Of a stretch of 47,522 bases of DNA, positions 7,711-15,673 are shown in pieces. The stretch comes from an uncultured Prevotellaceae bacterium. Its GTDB lineage: Bacteria; Bacteroidota; Bacteroidia; Bacteroidales; Muribaculaceae. The notes below the pieces were generated by a model. That model saw only the letters and a program-made list of their open reading frames with translations. It had not been told where the DNA came from and did no database searches. Positions within the stretch are counted from its first letter, which is position 1, and the number at the start of each line of letters is the position of its first letter. The DNA lies in assembly GCA_900320245.1 (NCBI GenBank), contig ONRP01000031.1, positions 1-47,522 on the forward strand, written 5' to 3'. Made by a program: the position numbers and the translations under genes.

Positions 7711-9693
7711 CTATTTTATGGCGATTTTGTATGTCCTTCCGTTCAGCAGAACGACATAGATGCCGGGTTCAAGTTGATAGCGGTTAACACCTGCCGTGAC
7801 ATTCCAGTCGCGCGACATGCCGTTGATGGCCACTACCTGGGCCACACCGTCGGTCCGTGCATCGATGCACAGGGAGCGTCCCTCGGCCCACACGCGGTCG
7901 GGAGCGGCAGTCAAGTCCTCGATGCCCGTGCTGTTGGACACGCGTGCCACACAGTCGGCCACATGCCAAGCCACATCGTTGTCGTCGGCCAGGACGATGT
8001 TGGTCAGGGTGATTTGTCCCTCGGTGGGGAGTGAGGCATCGGCCTGGACCGTGAGGGTGATGACAGCCTCGCCCTGTCCGTCGAAGCGCTGCTTGCTCAT
8101 CGAGTAAACCACGGTGCGCGTGGTCGAGGCATCCATGCCGCGCGAGTCGGTGACATGGCCGGCTGCGGCCTGTCCGGCGGCAACAGTGCCGTCCACGAGC
8201 GTCAGGCCCTGGGGCAATGCGATGTCACACTGCATCGCGCTATAGGCCTCGGCATTACTGAGGCGCAAGGTCAGCGTGCGCTGCTCGCCCGGCTCGATAG
8301 CCAGGTCGTCGAGGAGCAACAGGTCGTCGGTATTGACACTTGCCGGGGTATGGCTGCCCGGCGACAAGATGATATCCATCACGGAATTCACGTCGGCGAT
8401 ACCAATCTCACCGTCCTGGTTGACATCGGCGCGGCGCATCGTCGCCTCATCGGCCTGGCCACCCAGAATGATGCCCAGCAAGGCATTGATATCGGCGATA
8501 TTGACCTCGCCGTCACCATTCACGTCGCCCCGCAGCCATTCCTCTCCATAGAAGAACTCCTTCCACTGCTCAGCCGTCTTGTACAGGTCCTTTGACCCGG
8601 CTGGTACCGTCATGCTGACTGACTGCTGATTCACGCCGGCCCAGACGTCCTCGCCCAGGGCAGGCACGTCGGTTGCATCGCAGGTCATCGATTCCAGACC
8701 CGTCATCCCTGCCATGGCATAATCGCCCAGCCATGACATCGATGCGGGAAGGCCCACCGTCGTCACTGCTGTGGTATTGTACAGGGCATATTCGTCCATT
8801 GACTCCAGGGCCTCGAAGGCGATTTCGCCGGCAAGACCCGAACAAGCAAACACGTATTCGTCGAGCCGTTGCAGCCGATTGCCCATCTCAACGCCCGTCA
8901 ACTCCTTGTCACCCAAGAAGGCACCTTGTCCCAGACGGGTCAAGTTCTCGGGCAGACGTATCGTGGTTACCGGGCTCTGCACCATCATCCAGTCGCCCAA
9001 CGAGGTCAACCGATTGCTGGCGGTGAGATCGAGTTCAGCAATACCCGAACCGGCAAGCAGGCGCTCACCCATCGTGGTCACCTGGGGGCCCAGGGCGACA
9101 GTAGTCAGCGAGGGGCAATCCATCAGGGCGGCTTCGCCGATGGTGTGCAGGCGGGCATCGGGCTCAACAATGATGCTCTCGAGCGAGGTGCACCGCATGA
9201 AGGCGCCATCGCCCACTATCGTCACGCTGGCCGGCAGCGACACCGCGGTCAGCGCCGAGCATCCCGCAAAGGCATAGTTGCCGATGCTGTCGAGGGCGGC
9301 GGGCAGCGTCACCGTCACCAGACTCGTGCAACCCGCGAAGGCGGCCTGCTGGATGACAATGGCCGTAGCGGGCAGAACCACACTGGTCAGGCCCATATCG
9401 GCAAAGGCACCAGCGGGAACCGCTGCGCCGGGGAAGTCGTGACGCCAAAAATGGAATTTGGCTGTTCGACACGGCTCAATGGTCACATTGGCGAGGTCCA
9501 GTTCAGTAAGGTCGTGCAGATGATTGCCGATGAAATAGAAATCCTCGGCATTCATGGTACCCGTCACAGTCAACACAGTGACTGAGTGGTCGGTTATGTT
9601 ATCGGCCAGATTGCCAGCGGCATTGTTCACCTCAATCGCCATGGACTGCAGCGCCCACGCGAGGAGAATGGCCAATATAGTCACATTTTTCAT
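7711..9693 (-). CDS. BspA-like LRR surface protein with dockerin repeats and cohesin-like domain
   Basis: The 660-residue product has a signal peptide (1-19). Residues about 60-375 are BspA/LRR_5-type leucine-rich repeats (recurring AFAGCxSLTxVxLPAxVxxIG). A dockerin-like pair at about 389-443 has two complete calcium loops ([12 protein letters not shown] and [12 protein letters not shown]). Residues about 456-585 ([29 protein letters not shown]) resemble a cohesin-type beta-sandwich. The tail (about 600-660, [20 protein letters not shown]) looks like a type 9 secretion sorting domain. It is likely on the cell surface, mediating adhesion or protein-protein assembly. A paralogue lies just upstream. 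Domain order is clear; the cohesin assignment is inference. Confidence 0.88.
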   Translation of the reverse strand: MKNVTILAILLAWALQSMAIEVNNAAGNLADNITDHSVTVLTVTGTMNAEDFYFIGNHLHDLTELDLANVTIEPCRTAKFHFWRHDFPGAAVPAGAFADMGLTSVVLPATAIVIQQAAFAGCTSLVTVTLPAALDSIGNYAFAGCSALTAVSLPASVTIVGDGAFMRCTSLESIIVEPDARLHTIGEAALMDCPSLTTVALGPQVTTMGERLLAGSGIAELDLTASNRLTSLGDWMMVQSPVTTIRLPENLTRLGQGAFLGDKELTGVEMGNRLQRLDEYVFACSGLAGEIAFEALESMDEYALYNTTAVTTVGLPASMSWLGDYAMAGMTGLESMTCDATDVPALGEDVWAGVNQQSVSMTVPAGSKDLYKTAEQWKEFFYGEEWLRGDVNGDGEVNIADINALLGIILGGQADEATMRRADVNQDGEIGIADVNSVMDIILSPGSHTPASVNTDDLLLLDDLAIEPGEQRTLTLRLSNAEAYSAMQCDIALPQGLTLVDGTVAAGQAAAGHVTDSRGMDASTTRTVVYSMSKQRFDGQGEAVITLTVQADASLPTEGQITLTNIVLADDNDVAWHVADCVARVSNSTGIEDLTAAPDRVWAEGRSLCIDARTDGVAQVVAINGMSRDWNVTAGVNRYQLEPGIYVVLLNGRTYKIAIK

Positions 9694-9728
9694 AGTCGTT
9701 CAAAACCTGATATTAAGTGTTAAACACG

Positions 9729-9736
9729 CAAATATA
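9729..9736 (-). promoter_or_regulatory. -7 box for the 7711-9693 gene
   Basis: On the minus strand TATATTTG matches TAnnTTTG, 35 bases before the ATG at 9693. No clean TTTG is seen 19-20 bases further upstream. Confidence 0.5.
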
Positions 9737-9804
9737 ATGCATTTTTGAGAAACATCGGCCGAATTTAACAAAAAATGCGCCATTGTGCCATGCGGGGACT
9801 ATCC

Positions 9805-9824
9805 GCGCCTGCCCGAGCAGGCGC
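9805..9824. other. perfect 8-bp hairpin
   Basis: GCGCCTGC pairs with GCAGGCGC around CCGA. It lies between the two LRR genes, next to the terminator at 9835, and may be a second stem of the same transcript end. Confidence 0.45.
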
Positions 9825-9834
9825 CCACACAAGA

Positions 9835-9868
9835 AAAACGCCGCCACCCGTCAGGGCGGCAGCGTTTT
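9835..9868 (-). terminator. Rho-independent terminator of the upstream LRR gene
   Basis: AAAACGCCGCC pairs with GGCGG-CA-GCGTTTT. On the minus strand it is followed by GTTTTTCTTG, 27 bases after the stop of the 9896-12007 gene. Confidence 0.8.
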
Positions 9869-9895
9869 GTCAAATAGACCTTTACTGATTGCCGA

Positions 9896-12007
9896 TCACT
9901 TGACCACCTTGGTCGTGGTCACTGAACCGTCGTCATAGGTGGTCACGACGATGTTGACACCATCGAACGGGGTCTCACTCTCCTGACCTGCTACGTTAAT
10001 GTAGCGTACGCCGGTCACATGCTTGCTCGAGGCAACCTCCTCGACACCCGAGCCGTCGTTCACCTTGGCCAGCACGTCGGCCGACAGGTAAGCATCAACG
10101 GGAGTGGCAAGCAATACGTTGACAAACTGAACGTAGGCGTCGGTCATCGAGAAACTGTCGTCGGCGGCAAGCGTCAGGCGCAGCACCAGTCCCTCGTTGC
10201 CCTCGAACATAGCCATCGCCGTCGAAACACCCATCACGTCGTAGGCATTCTCCTCGACCTCGTGCTGACGCACGTAGAAGGTGTGGTTCTCGCCACGGCC
10301 CACACCAGCCACTTTCAGGAGTTTAACGCCCTCGGGCAGTACCACCTGGTATTGCATAGCCGTGTAGGCATGCTCATCATTGGTCAAGGTGACATCCACG
10401 GTGCGGGTCTCGCCCGGACGCAGGATAACGGTCTGGATATCCAACTGGTCGGCAGTGGCAGCGAAGCGTGCGCCCCATTCTGCGCCGGCACGATGCAGCG
10501 ACTTGCTCGCAGCACCCGTGAGCACATAGTTGATGAGGGCGGTCACGTCGTTGATGTCCACATGGCCGTCAACATTCAAGTCGGCAGCACGCAAGTCAAC
10601 ATTGGAGCCTTCGCCGCTCAAGACGAAATTGATGAGGGCGGTCACGTCGTTGATGTCCACATGGCCGTCGCCGTTCACATCACCGAGGGTGTAATCGGTC
10701 TGGATGGGGATGTAGAAGTACATCCACTGGTCGGCCTGCATGTAGAGATTGGCAATGTCGTTGCTGGGAGTGAACAGGGATACCGACTGCTGGTCGACTC
10801 CCTCCCACACATTCTGGCCCAGGGCAGGCACTTCGGCCGCACCGGTCTTGAGCGTGGCCATGCCAGTCATGCCGGCCATGGCATAGTCGCCCAGATAAGA
10901 GATTGACGAGGGCAGACGCATGGTGTCCATAGCGGCACTGACATTATAGAAGGCGTAGTTGCCGATGTAGGCAACGTCCTCCTTGAGCAGGTACCGGGCG
11001 TCCAGCACGGTGTCGCCGGCAAAAGTATAGTCCTTGATGCGTTCCAGCGTGTGGATCGGGGTAGCAGCCTTCTTGGGGCGGCCCTGATTATGCACACCTT
11101 CGCCCGAGGGATTGGAGTCGAGGTCCAGTCCCGGCAGTTCGACAGCGGTGAGTTGCCTGTTGTGTGCCAGGGCACCCTCGCCCAACTGCGTCATGCCATC
11201 GGCCATATAGAACGACGACAATTGGGTCTGAGCAAAAGCCCAGTCGCCAATGGTGCCGATGCCGCCAGCGGGCAGGGTGATGTTCTCCAAGCCCGAATTG
11301 ATGAAGGCTTCCTCGTCGATGCGTGACAGGTTAGTGGCCTGCTCCAGATTGATGGTCTTGAGGGCGGTGCAGCCGTTGAAGGCACCCTTGAGGATGTAAT
11401 TCACGCCAGCGCCTATCACCACGTTGCTCAGGTTGGTGTCACCCAGGAAGGCAAAGTCGCCCAAGACGAAAGAACCCACCGTAGCCGTCGTCATCTGCTC
11501 GCAACGGGCAAAGACGCCCTTGCCCATATAGACAACCGTCTGCGGCAGCACTACCGACGTCAGTCCCGAGCCGGCAAAAGCATAATCGTCGATCATGCTC
11601 ACCGTTGCCGGCAGGGTGATGCCACGCAACTGGTCACAGCCCGCAAATGCGGCAAAGCCTATCGTCTCGAGGTTGGCAGGCAGCGTTACCGTCGACAACT
11701 TCTTGCCGAAGAAGGCCGTCCGCGGAATCGCATTGCCCTGGTAGTTGGTCACAGTGCCATAAAGGGCCCTGCCCTCGTTATAGGGCACGATGGTGACCTG
11801 GCTCAAATCCAATGACGTGATTTCGTTCATCTTGTCGGTGATGAACAGGAAGTCACGGGCATCCATTGTGCCACGCACCACAAGCGACGTCACGGCCGTG
11901 TTGTCGTTAACGGCAACTGCCAGTCCGCCAGCAGTGTTGTTGATGGTCAGTGCCGAACCGGTCAGCAATGTCGCTGCCACGAACAGCATAAAAAACAGTT
12001 TACGCAT
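9896..12007 (-). CDS. BspA-like LRR surface protein with dockerin repeats and cohesin-like domain (paralogue)
   Basis: With the start at 12007 the product is 703 residues; the frame is open 25 codons further upstream, but that part overlaps the promoter and would precede the signal peptide MRKLFFMLFVAATLLTGSAL. LRR_5 repeats fill about residues 75-425. A dockerin-like pair at about 439-497 has loops DVNGDGHVDIND and DLNVDGHVDIND, each followed by VTALIN. A cohesin-like sandwich runs about 520-655 (LRPGETRTVDVTLTN, MQYQVVLPEGVKLL). The C-terminus (VRYINVAGQESETPFDGVN, then ITTTKVVK-like strands) is the tail common on exported Prevotella-type proteins. It shares architecture with its neighbour, from which it is separated by a terminator. 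Confidence 0.88.
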   Translation of the reverse strand: MRKLFFMLFVAATLLTGSALTINNTAGGLAVAVNDNTAVTSLVVRGTMDARDFLFITDKMNEITSLDLSQVTIVPYNEGRALYGTVTNYQGNAIPRTAFFGKKLSTVTLPANLETIGFAAFAGCDQLRGITLPATVSMIDDYAFAGSGLTSVVLPQTVVYMGKGVFARCEQMTTATVGSFVLGDFAFLGDTNLSNVVIGAGVNYILKGAFNGCTALKTINLEQATNLSRIDEEAFINSGLENITLPAGGIGTIGDWAFAQTQLSSFYMADGMTQLGEGALAHNRQLTAVELPGLDLDSNPSGEGVHNQGRPKKAATPIHTLERIKDYTFAGDTVLDARYLLKEDVAYIGNYAFYNVSAAMDTMRLPSSISYLGDYAMAGMTGMATLKTGAAEVPALGQNVWEGVDQQSVSLFTPSNDIANLYMQADQWMYFYIPIQTDYTLGDVNGDGHVDINDVTALINFVLSGEGSNVDLRAADLNVDGHVDINDVTALINYVLTGAASKSLHRAGAEWGARFAATADQLDIQTVILRPGETRTVDVTLTNDEHAYTAMQYQVVLPEGVKLLKVAGVGRGENHTFYVRQHEVEENAYDVMGVSTAMAMFEGNEGLVLRLTLAADDSFSMTDAYVQFVNVLLATPVDAYLSADVLAKVNDGSGVEEVASSKHVTGVRYINVAGQESETPFDGVNIVVTTYDDGSVTTTKVVK

Positions 12008-12053
12008 CTTGCTTATAGTCTTTTGTTGATGATTATTATCTCGTTTTAACCTG

Positions 12054-12083
12054 CAAATGTACATATTTTTTGGCGGGCGCAAC
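12054..12083 (-). promoter_or_regulatory. promoter of the 9896-12007 gene
   Basis: On the minus strand GTTG (12083-12080), an 18-base spacer and TACATTTG (12061-12054) approximate the TTTG-N19-TAnnTTTG consensus, 46 bases before the chosen ATG. The position argues against the longer upstream start. Confidence 0.6.
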
Positions 12084-12368
12084 TAGTTTTAACTATTTTT
12101 TTGCTTTTTAGGGTATTGCGTAACTATTCAGCCATTTCCCTCACGCTAAAGCACTAAGTCGCTAAGAGTTTAACATTTAATACGTTACGTAATTTGTTTA
12201 TGATATGTCGGACGAAATGAAATGCTTCAGTCTATCAAAAAGTTTTCCTGTTTTGACTATGATAATTGTCTGAAAATCAAAACTCTTAGCGTCTTTGCGA
12301 CTTTGCGTGATATTTGGCGGCGGGTGTTCTGGCTGAATAGTTACGGTATTGCACAGCCAGGGCCCGCC
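12072..12368. repeat. ~300-bp imperfect palindrome, MITE-like
   Basis: The left arm (GCGTAACTATTCAGCC at about 12118, CGCTAAGAGTTT at about 12160) is repeated inverted on the right (AAACTCTTAGCG at about 12280, GGCTGAATAGTTACGG at about 12331). Outer ends GGCGGGCGC (12072) and GGGCCCGCC (12360) also nearly match. The roughly 105-base centre (12172-12278) is AT-rich with no gene. The intergenic gap 12008-12460 holds only this, the LRR promoter and the pckA terminator. Confidence 0.75.
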
Positions 12369-12401
12369 CTAAGGGGCTGCAGTGACGGGGCGGATATGGA
12401 A

Positions 12402-12432
12402 CGAGGGCACTCCCCTGCAGGGAATGCCCTCG
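12402..12432 (-). terminator. pckA terminator hairpin
   Basis: CGAGGGCA pairs with TGCCCTCG, with an inner TCCC/GGGA stem. It lies 29 bases after the pckA stop. The T-run on the minus strand is weak. Confidence 0.6.
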
Positions 12433-12460
12433 TCTTTGCTATCTATCGGATAAAAATCCT

Positions 12461-14077
12461 TTAGAGTTGGGGACCGGCGGCTACCAGAGCCTTGCCTGCC
12501 TCGTTGTCCTCGTACTTCACGAAGTTCTTGATGAAGCGGCTTGCCAGATCCTTGGCCTTCTCTTCCCACTGTGCGGCATCGGCATAGGTGTCGCGGGGAT
12601 CGAGGATACCGGTGTCAACGCCCTCGAGTTCGGTGGGCACTACCAGGTTGAAGTAAGGAATCACCTTGGTGGGAGCCTTGTCGATGCTGTGGTTGAGGAT
12701 AGCGTCGATGATACCGCGGGTGTCGCGAATCGAGATACGCTTGCCGGTACCGTTCCAACCGGTGTTCACCAAGTAAGCCTTGGCACCACTCATTTCCATA
12801 CGCTTCACGAGTTCCTCGGCATACTTCGTCGGGTGCAACTCCAGGAATGCCTGGCCGAAGCAAGCGCTGAAGGTGGGGGTGGGCTCGGTGATGCCGCGCT
12901 CGGTACCAGCGAGTTTTGCGGTGAAACCGCTCAGGAAATAGTACTTGGTCTGCTCCGAGTCGAGAATCGATACGGGAGGCAGCACGCCAAATGCGTCAGC
13001 ACTCAAGAAGATCACCTGCTTGGCAGCGGGAGCGTGGCTGATGGGGCGCACGATGTTCTTGATGTGGTAGATGGGATAACTAACGCGGGTGTTCTCGGTC
13101 ACGCTCTTGTCGGCGAAGTCAATCTTGCCCTCGGCGTCAACGGTGACGTTCTCGAGCAGAGCATCGCGGTGGATGGCGTTGTAGATGTCAGGCTCAGCGT
13201 CCTTGTCCAGGTTGATGACCTTGGCATAGCAGCCACCCTCGAAGTTGAAGATACCGTTGTCGTCCCAGCCGTGCTCGTCGTCGCCGATGAGTTTGCGCTT
13301 GGGGTCGGTGCTCAGGGTGGTCTTGCCGGTACCCGACAGACCGAAGAAGATGGCGGTGTTCTCACCGTTCATGTCGCAGTTGGCCGAGCAGTGCATGGCA
13401 GCAATGCCCTTCAACGGCAGGAAGTAGTTCATCATCGAGAACATACCCTTCTTCATCTCACCACCGTACCAGGTGTTGAGGATGACCTGCTCGTTGCTGG
13501 TCACGTTGAAGACAACGGCGGTGTCGCTGTTCAGACCCAGTTCCTTGTAGTTGTCCACCTTGGCCTTGCTGGCGCAATATACGGTGAAGTCGGGCTCCTG
13601 GTCAAACTCTTTCTCGTTCTGGGGACGGATGAACATGTTGGTCACAAAGTGAGCCTGCCATGCTACCTCCATGATGAAACGCACCTTCATGCGGGTGTCC
13701 TTGTTGGCACCGCAGAAACCGTCAACGACAAACAGGCGCTTGCCGCTCAACTGCTTCACAGCGAGATCCTTCAGGGCAGCCCAAGTGGCCTCGGTCACGG
13801 GCTTGTTGTCATTGGGATAGCCGGGGGTGGTCCACCACACCTTGTCGTGGCTGTTGGCATCGTCAACAATGAATTTGTCCTTAGGCGAACGGCCGGTGTA
13901 GATACCGGTCATCACGTTGATGGCACCCAACTCGGTCTCCTGACCTCTGTCATAGCCTTCCAGTTCGGGTCTCATCTCCTCGTTGAACATTACCTCATAA
14001 CTGGGGTTGTAAAGCACCTCGGTAACACCAGTGATACCGTACTTCTCTGCTAAGATAGCCTTATCAAATTTAGCCAT
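12461..14077 (-). CDS. pckA: phosphoenolpyruvate carboxykinase (ATP)
   Basis: The 538-residue product is full length for ATP-type PEP carboxykinase. Visible motifs: [10 protein letters not shown] (about 62), [10 protein letters not shown] (204-213), the P-loop GLSGTGKT (246-253) and [14 protein letters not shown] (about 355). It interconverts oxaloacetate plus ATP with PEP plus CO2 plus ADP. In gut Bacteroidales the carboxylating direction feeds fumarate respiration and succinate/propionate production. It is a single-gene unit with its own promoter at 14132 and a hairpin after the stop. Codon use is strongly biased, as expected for a highly expressed gene. Confidence 0.97.
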   Translation of the reverse strand: MAKFDKAILAEKYGITGVTEVLYNPSYEVMFNEEMRPELEGYDRGQETELGAINVMTGIYTGRSPKDKFIVDDANSHDKVWWTTPGYPNDNKPVTEATWAALKDLAVKQLSGKRLFVVDGFCGANKDTRMKVRFIMEVAWQAHFVTNMFIRPQNEKEFDQEPDFTVYCASKAKVDNYKELGLNSDTAVVFNVTSNEQVILNTWYGGEMKKGMFSMMNYFLPLKGIAAMHCSANCDMNGENTAIFFGLSGTGKTTLSTDPKRKLIGDDEHGWDDNGIFNFEGGCYAKVINLDKDAEPDIYNAIHRDALLENVTVDAEGKIDFADKSVTENTRVSYPIYHIKNIVRPISHAPAAKQVIFLSADAFGVLPPVSILDSEQTKYYFLSGFTAKLAGTERGITEPTPTFSACFGQAFLELHPTKYAEELVKRMEMSGAKAYLVNTGWNGTGKRISIRDTRGIIDAILNHSIDKAPTKVIPYFNLVVPTELEGVDTGILDPRDTYADAAQWEEKAKDLASRFIKNFVKYEDNEAGKALVAAGPQL

Positions 14078-14131
14078 AATAAAACTTTAATTATAAATGT
14101 TTTAGAAATTCCCTATTTGAGTTTTGTGCTG

Positions 14132-14158
14132 CAAAATTACACAATAAATCATAACCAA
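14132..14158 (-). promoter_or_regulatory. pckA promoter
   Basis: On the minus strand TTGG (14158-14155) and TAATTTTG (14139-14132), about 15-16 bases apart by strict boxes, approximate the Bacteroidetes -33/-7 pair. The -7 box lies 55 bases before the ATG. Confidence 0.55.
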
Positions 14159-14213
14159 TAGCACGAATTAAAGAAAAATTTCCTTAATTGCTGCCTTATT
14201 AATTATTTTTAGC

Positions 14214-14251
14214 AGTCTCTCGGTCGATGGAACTACTGGTTGCCAGCGGAT
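14214..14251. repeat. 38-bp partial copy of the hairpin repeat
   Basis: Identical over 38 bp to 14853-14890 (starts AGTCTCTCGGTCGATGG and ends GCCAGCGGAT). It is the right half of the 72-bp hairpin unit found at 14272 and 14829. Confidence 0.85.
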
Positions 14252-14260
14252 GTGATTTAA

Positions 14261-14316
14261 AAAATCTTTATAATCCGCTTAATCCGCCGACAGATAGTCT
14301 CTCGGTCGATGGAACT
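14261..14316. repeat. 56-bp direct repeat, left copy, within hairpin unit 14272-14343
   Basis: Identical over 56 bp to 14818-14873. It contains AATCCGCTTAATCCGCC, which pairs with GGCGGATTATGCGGATT (to 14343) to make a 72-bp REP-like hairpin unit. Together with the partial unit at 14214 and the promoter, this accounts for the gap 14078-14393. Confidence 0.9.
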
Positions 14317-14381
14317 TTTGGTTGCCGGCGGATTATGCGGATTAAATGGATTTTTGCATCCGCATCTTTGGCCGACTGACA

Positions 14382-14813
14382 GGATAAAATACATTACCAT
14401 TTTTTATCACATGGAATCCTTTTATATTCCAAAGATTTTTTACCGAAGTTTATGAGCATTCCTAACCGCAAACCAGTTGCTTTTAAATAATTATATACCT
14501 GAGAATAGTGCTCGTCAACAAGATCCTGTACGGCTTTTAACTCAATAATGATCTCATCATAACAAACGAAATCAGGCCTGAATTCCTTATTGAGTTTTTT
14601 GCCTTTATATACTACATGAAACGTTTTTTCTCGTTGATAAGGAATACCTCTCAAGCGAAGTTCTTCTTCAAAAGCCTCTTGATATAGGGGCTCAGTGAAT
14701 CCGCATCCAATCGTATTGTGCACCTCCATCGCGGCACCAATAATTTTGAAAGTTTTATCACTGAGAATCAATTTCTCGCTCATAACTTAAAAGGCATGGT
14801 AATTATTTTACCA
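14382..14813. mobile_element. GxxExxY cassette with terminal inverted repeats
   Basis: The left end GGATAAAATACATTACCAT (14382-14400) and the inverted right end TGGTAAAATAATTACCAT (from 14796-14813) match with one gap and few mismatches. They enclose only the GxxExxY ORF, whose stop codon lies in the left end. Outside them lie the identical 56-bp repeats. No transposase is encoded. The base composition is much lower in GC than pckA and slyD on either side. Mobility is inferred. Confidence 0.6.
14394..14783 (-). CDS. GxxExxY family nuclease-like protein
   Basis: The 129-residue product has the motif that names the family, G-F-T-E-P-L-Y (about residues 28-34), and a PD-(D/E)XK-like core: FRPDFVCYDEIIIELKAV (about 68-85) with the Asp and the E-L-K triad. 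The family's role is unsettled; the fold suggests a nuclease, and members are often found in repeat-rich intergenic DNA. Here the gene occupies nearly the whole of a 432-bp cassette with inverted ends between two identical 56-bp repeats. It has no TAnnTTTG promoter that I can see. AT-rich codon use contrasts with its neighbours. Confidence 0.85.
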   Translation of the reverse strand: MSEKLILSDKTFKIIGAAMEVHNTIGCGFTEPLYQEAFEEELRLRGIPYQREKTFHVVYKGKKLNKEFRPDFVCYDEIIIELKAVQDLVDEHYSQVYNYLKATGLRLGMLINFGKKSLEYKRIPCDKKW

Positions 14814-14817
14814 GTTT

Positions 14818-14873
14818 AAAATCTTTATAATCCGCTTAATCCGCCGACAGATAGTCTCTCGGTCGATGGAACT
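14818..14873. repeat. 56-bp direct repeat, right copy, within hairpin unit 14829-14900
   Basis: Identical to 14261-14316. The hairpin unit continues to about 14900 (GCCAGCGGATTTTAGGGATT), pairing imperfectly with AATCCGCTTAATCCGCC. Two copies 557 bp apart bracket the GxxExxY cassette. Confidence 0.9.
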
Positions 14874-14935
14874 ACTGGTTGCCAGCGGATTTTAGGGATT
14901 ATCGCACCTGTGTTATCCGCTGACTGATAGTTGAG

Positions 14936-15511
14936 TTAGCAGCCGCCACAGCCGCAGTCACAGCCGTCACCGTGGTCGTGTCCGCAGCCGTCGCCGCAAT
15001 CCTCGCAGCCACAGCCGCAGCCATGGTGCTTGGGATTGAGTTCGTCGGGGGTGGCGTCACGCACGAGTTGCACATAGCCGCTGTAGCGTACGGTTTCACC
15101 AGCCAACTGGTGGTTGAAGTCCATAAAGACCTTTTCGTCGGTCACCTTGACGACCTGTCCCTCGATGCGCATACCCTCCTGAGTCATCATGGGGATGCGG
15201 GCGCCGGGACGCACATGCTCGTCGTCAAACTTGCCGTCGATGTGGAAGATCTCTTTCTCGAGTTCGTAGACCAGTTCAGGGTTCTTCACGCCAAAGGCCT
15301 CCTCGGGCTTGAGGGTGAAATCAAACTTTTCGCCCTGCTCCAGGCCCATAATGTGGTTCTGGAAGCCCTCGATGAGCGAGAGGTCCATACCGAACACAAA
15401 GGCATCGGGATGCTCCTTATTGAACTTGAAAACACTGACTTGGCCTTCCTCGTTAACCACAAAAATCTCATACACGAGTTCGACATATTTGCCGGCTTGA
15501 ATTTTCTCCAT
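14936..15511 (-). CDS. slyD: SlyD-type FKBP peptidyl-prolyl isomerase with metal-binding tail
   Basis: The 191-residue product has the SlyD layout: an FKBP half (GKYVELVYEIFVV at the start), an inserted IF chaperone flap (about 75-130), and FMDFNHQLAGETVRYSG returning to the FKBP core (about 130-150). It catalyses prolyl isomerisation and acts as a chaperone. The last ~33 residues are almost all Cys, His, Gly and Asp (HHGCGCGCEDCGDGCGHDHG then DCGCGGC), a metal-binding tail as in the SlyD proteins that supply nickel to hydrogenase or urease. No such enzyme lies in the window. It diverges from the serine protease gene; the two have -7 boxes only about 35 bases apart. Confidence 0.93.
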   Translation of the reverse strand: MEKIQAGKYVELVYEIFVVNEEGQVSVFKFNKEHPDAFVFGMDLSLIEGFQNHIMGLEQGEKFDFTLKPEEAFGVKNPELVYELEKEIFHIDGKFDDEHVRPGARIPMMTQEGMRIEGQVVKVTDEKVFMDFNHQLAGETVRYSGYVQLVRDATPDELNPKHHGCGCGCEDCGDGCGHDHGDGCDCGCGGC

Positions 15512-15548
15512 TTGAATCGCTTGTTAGTGAGTTATCAATAATTTTCGG

Positions 15549-15556
15549 CAAAGGTA
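15549..15556 (-). promoter_or_regulatory. -7 box of slyD
   Basis: On the minus strand TACCTTTG, 38 bases before the slyD ATG at 15511, matches TAnnTTTG. It is divergent to the box at 15590. Confidence 0.6.
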
Positions 15557-15589
15557 GCATTATTTTCTCAAAGTTAAGGAATTTTGAAG

Positions 15590-15597
15590 TATCTTTG
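15590..15597 (+). promoter_or_regulatory. -7 box of the serine protease gene
   Basis: TATCTTTG matches TAnnTTTG. It lies inside the upstream-extended frame of the protease gene, so transcription would begin after any ATG at 15584, supporting the start at 15674. Confidence 0.6.
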
Positions 15598-15673
15598 CCC
15601 TATCCTATCATTATCAAGCACCTGTTTAATACTGAATCCGGTGAACCGGTTTTTTTCATCTTTATTGATTGCT

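Noticed and set aside
12222-12464. 80-codon plus-strand frame in the palindrome
   Set aside because: Composition is not protein-like, it spans the arm of an inverted repeat and the pckA terminator, and there is no ribosome site or promoter.
12467-14053. 528-codon open frame on the plus strand
   Set aside because: Exactly antisense to pckA; its Gly/Val/His-rich composition reflects the complementary strand of a biased gene.
15584-15673. Longer N-terminus for the serine protease
   Set aside because: It would overlap the TATCTTTG -7 box and precede a normal signal peptide; the ATG at 15674 is preferred.
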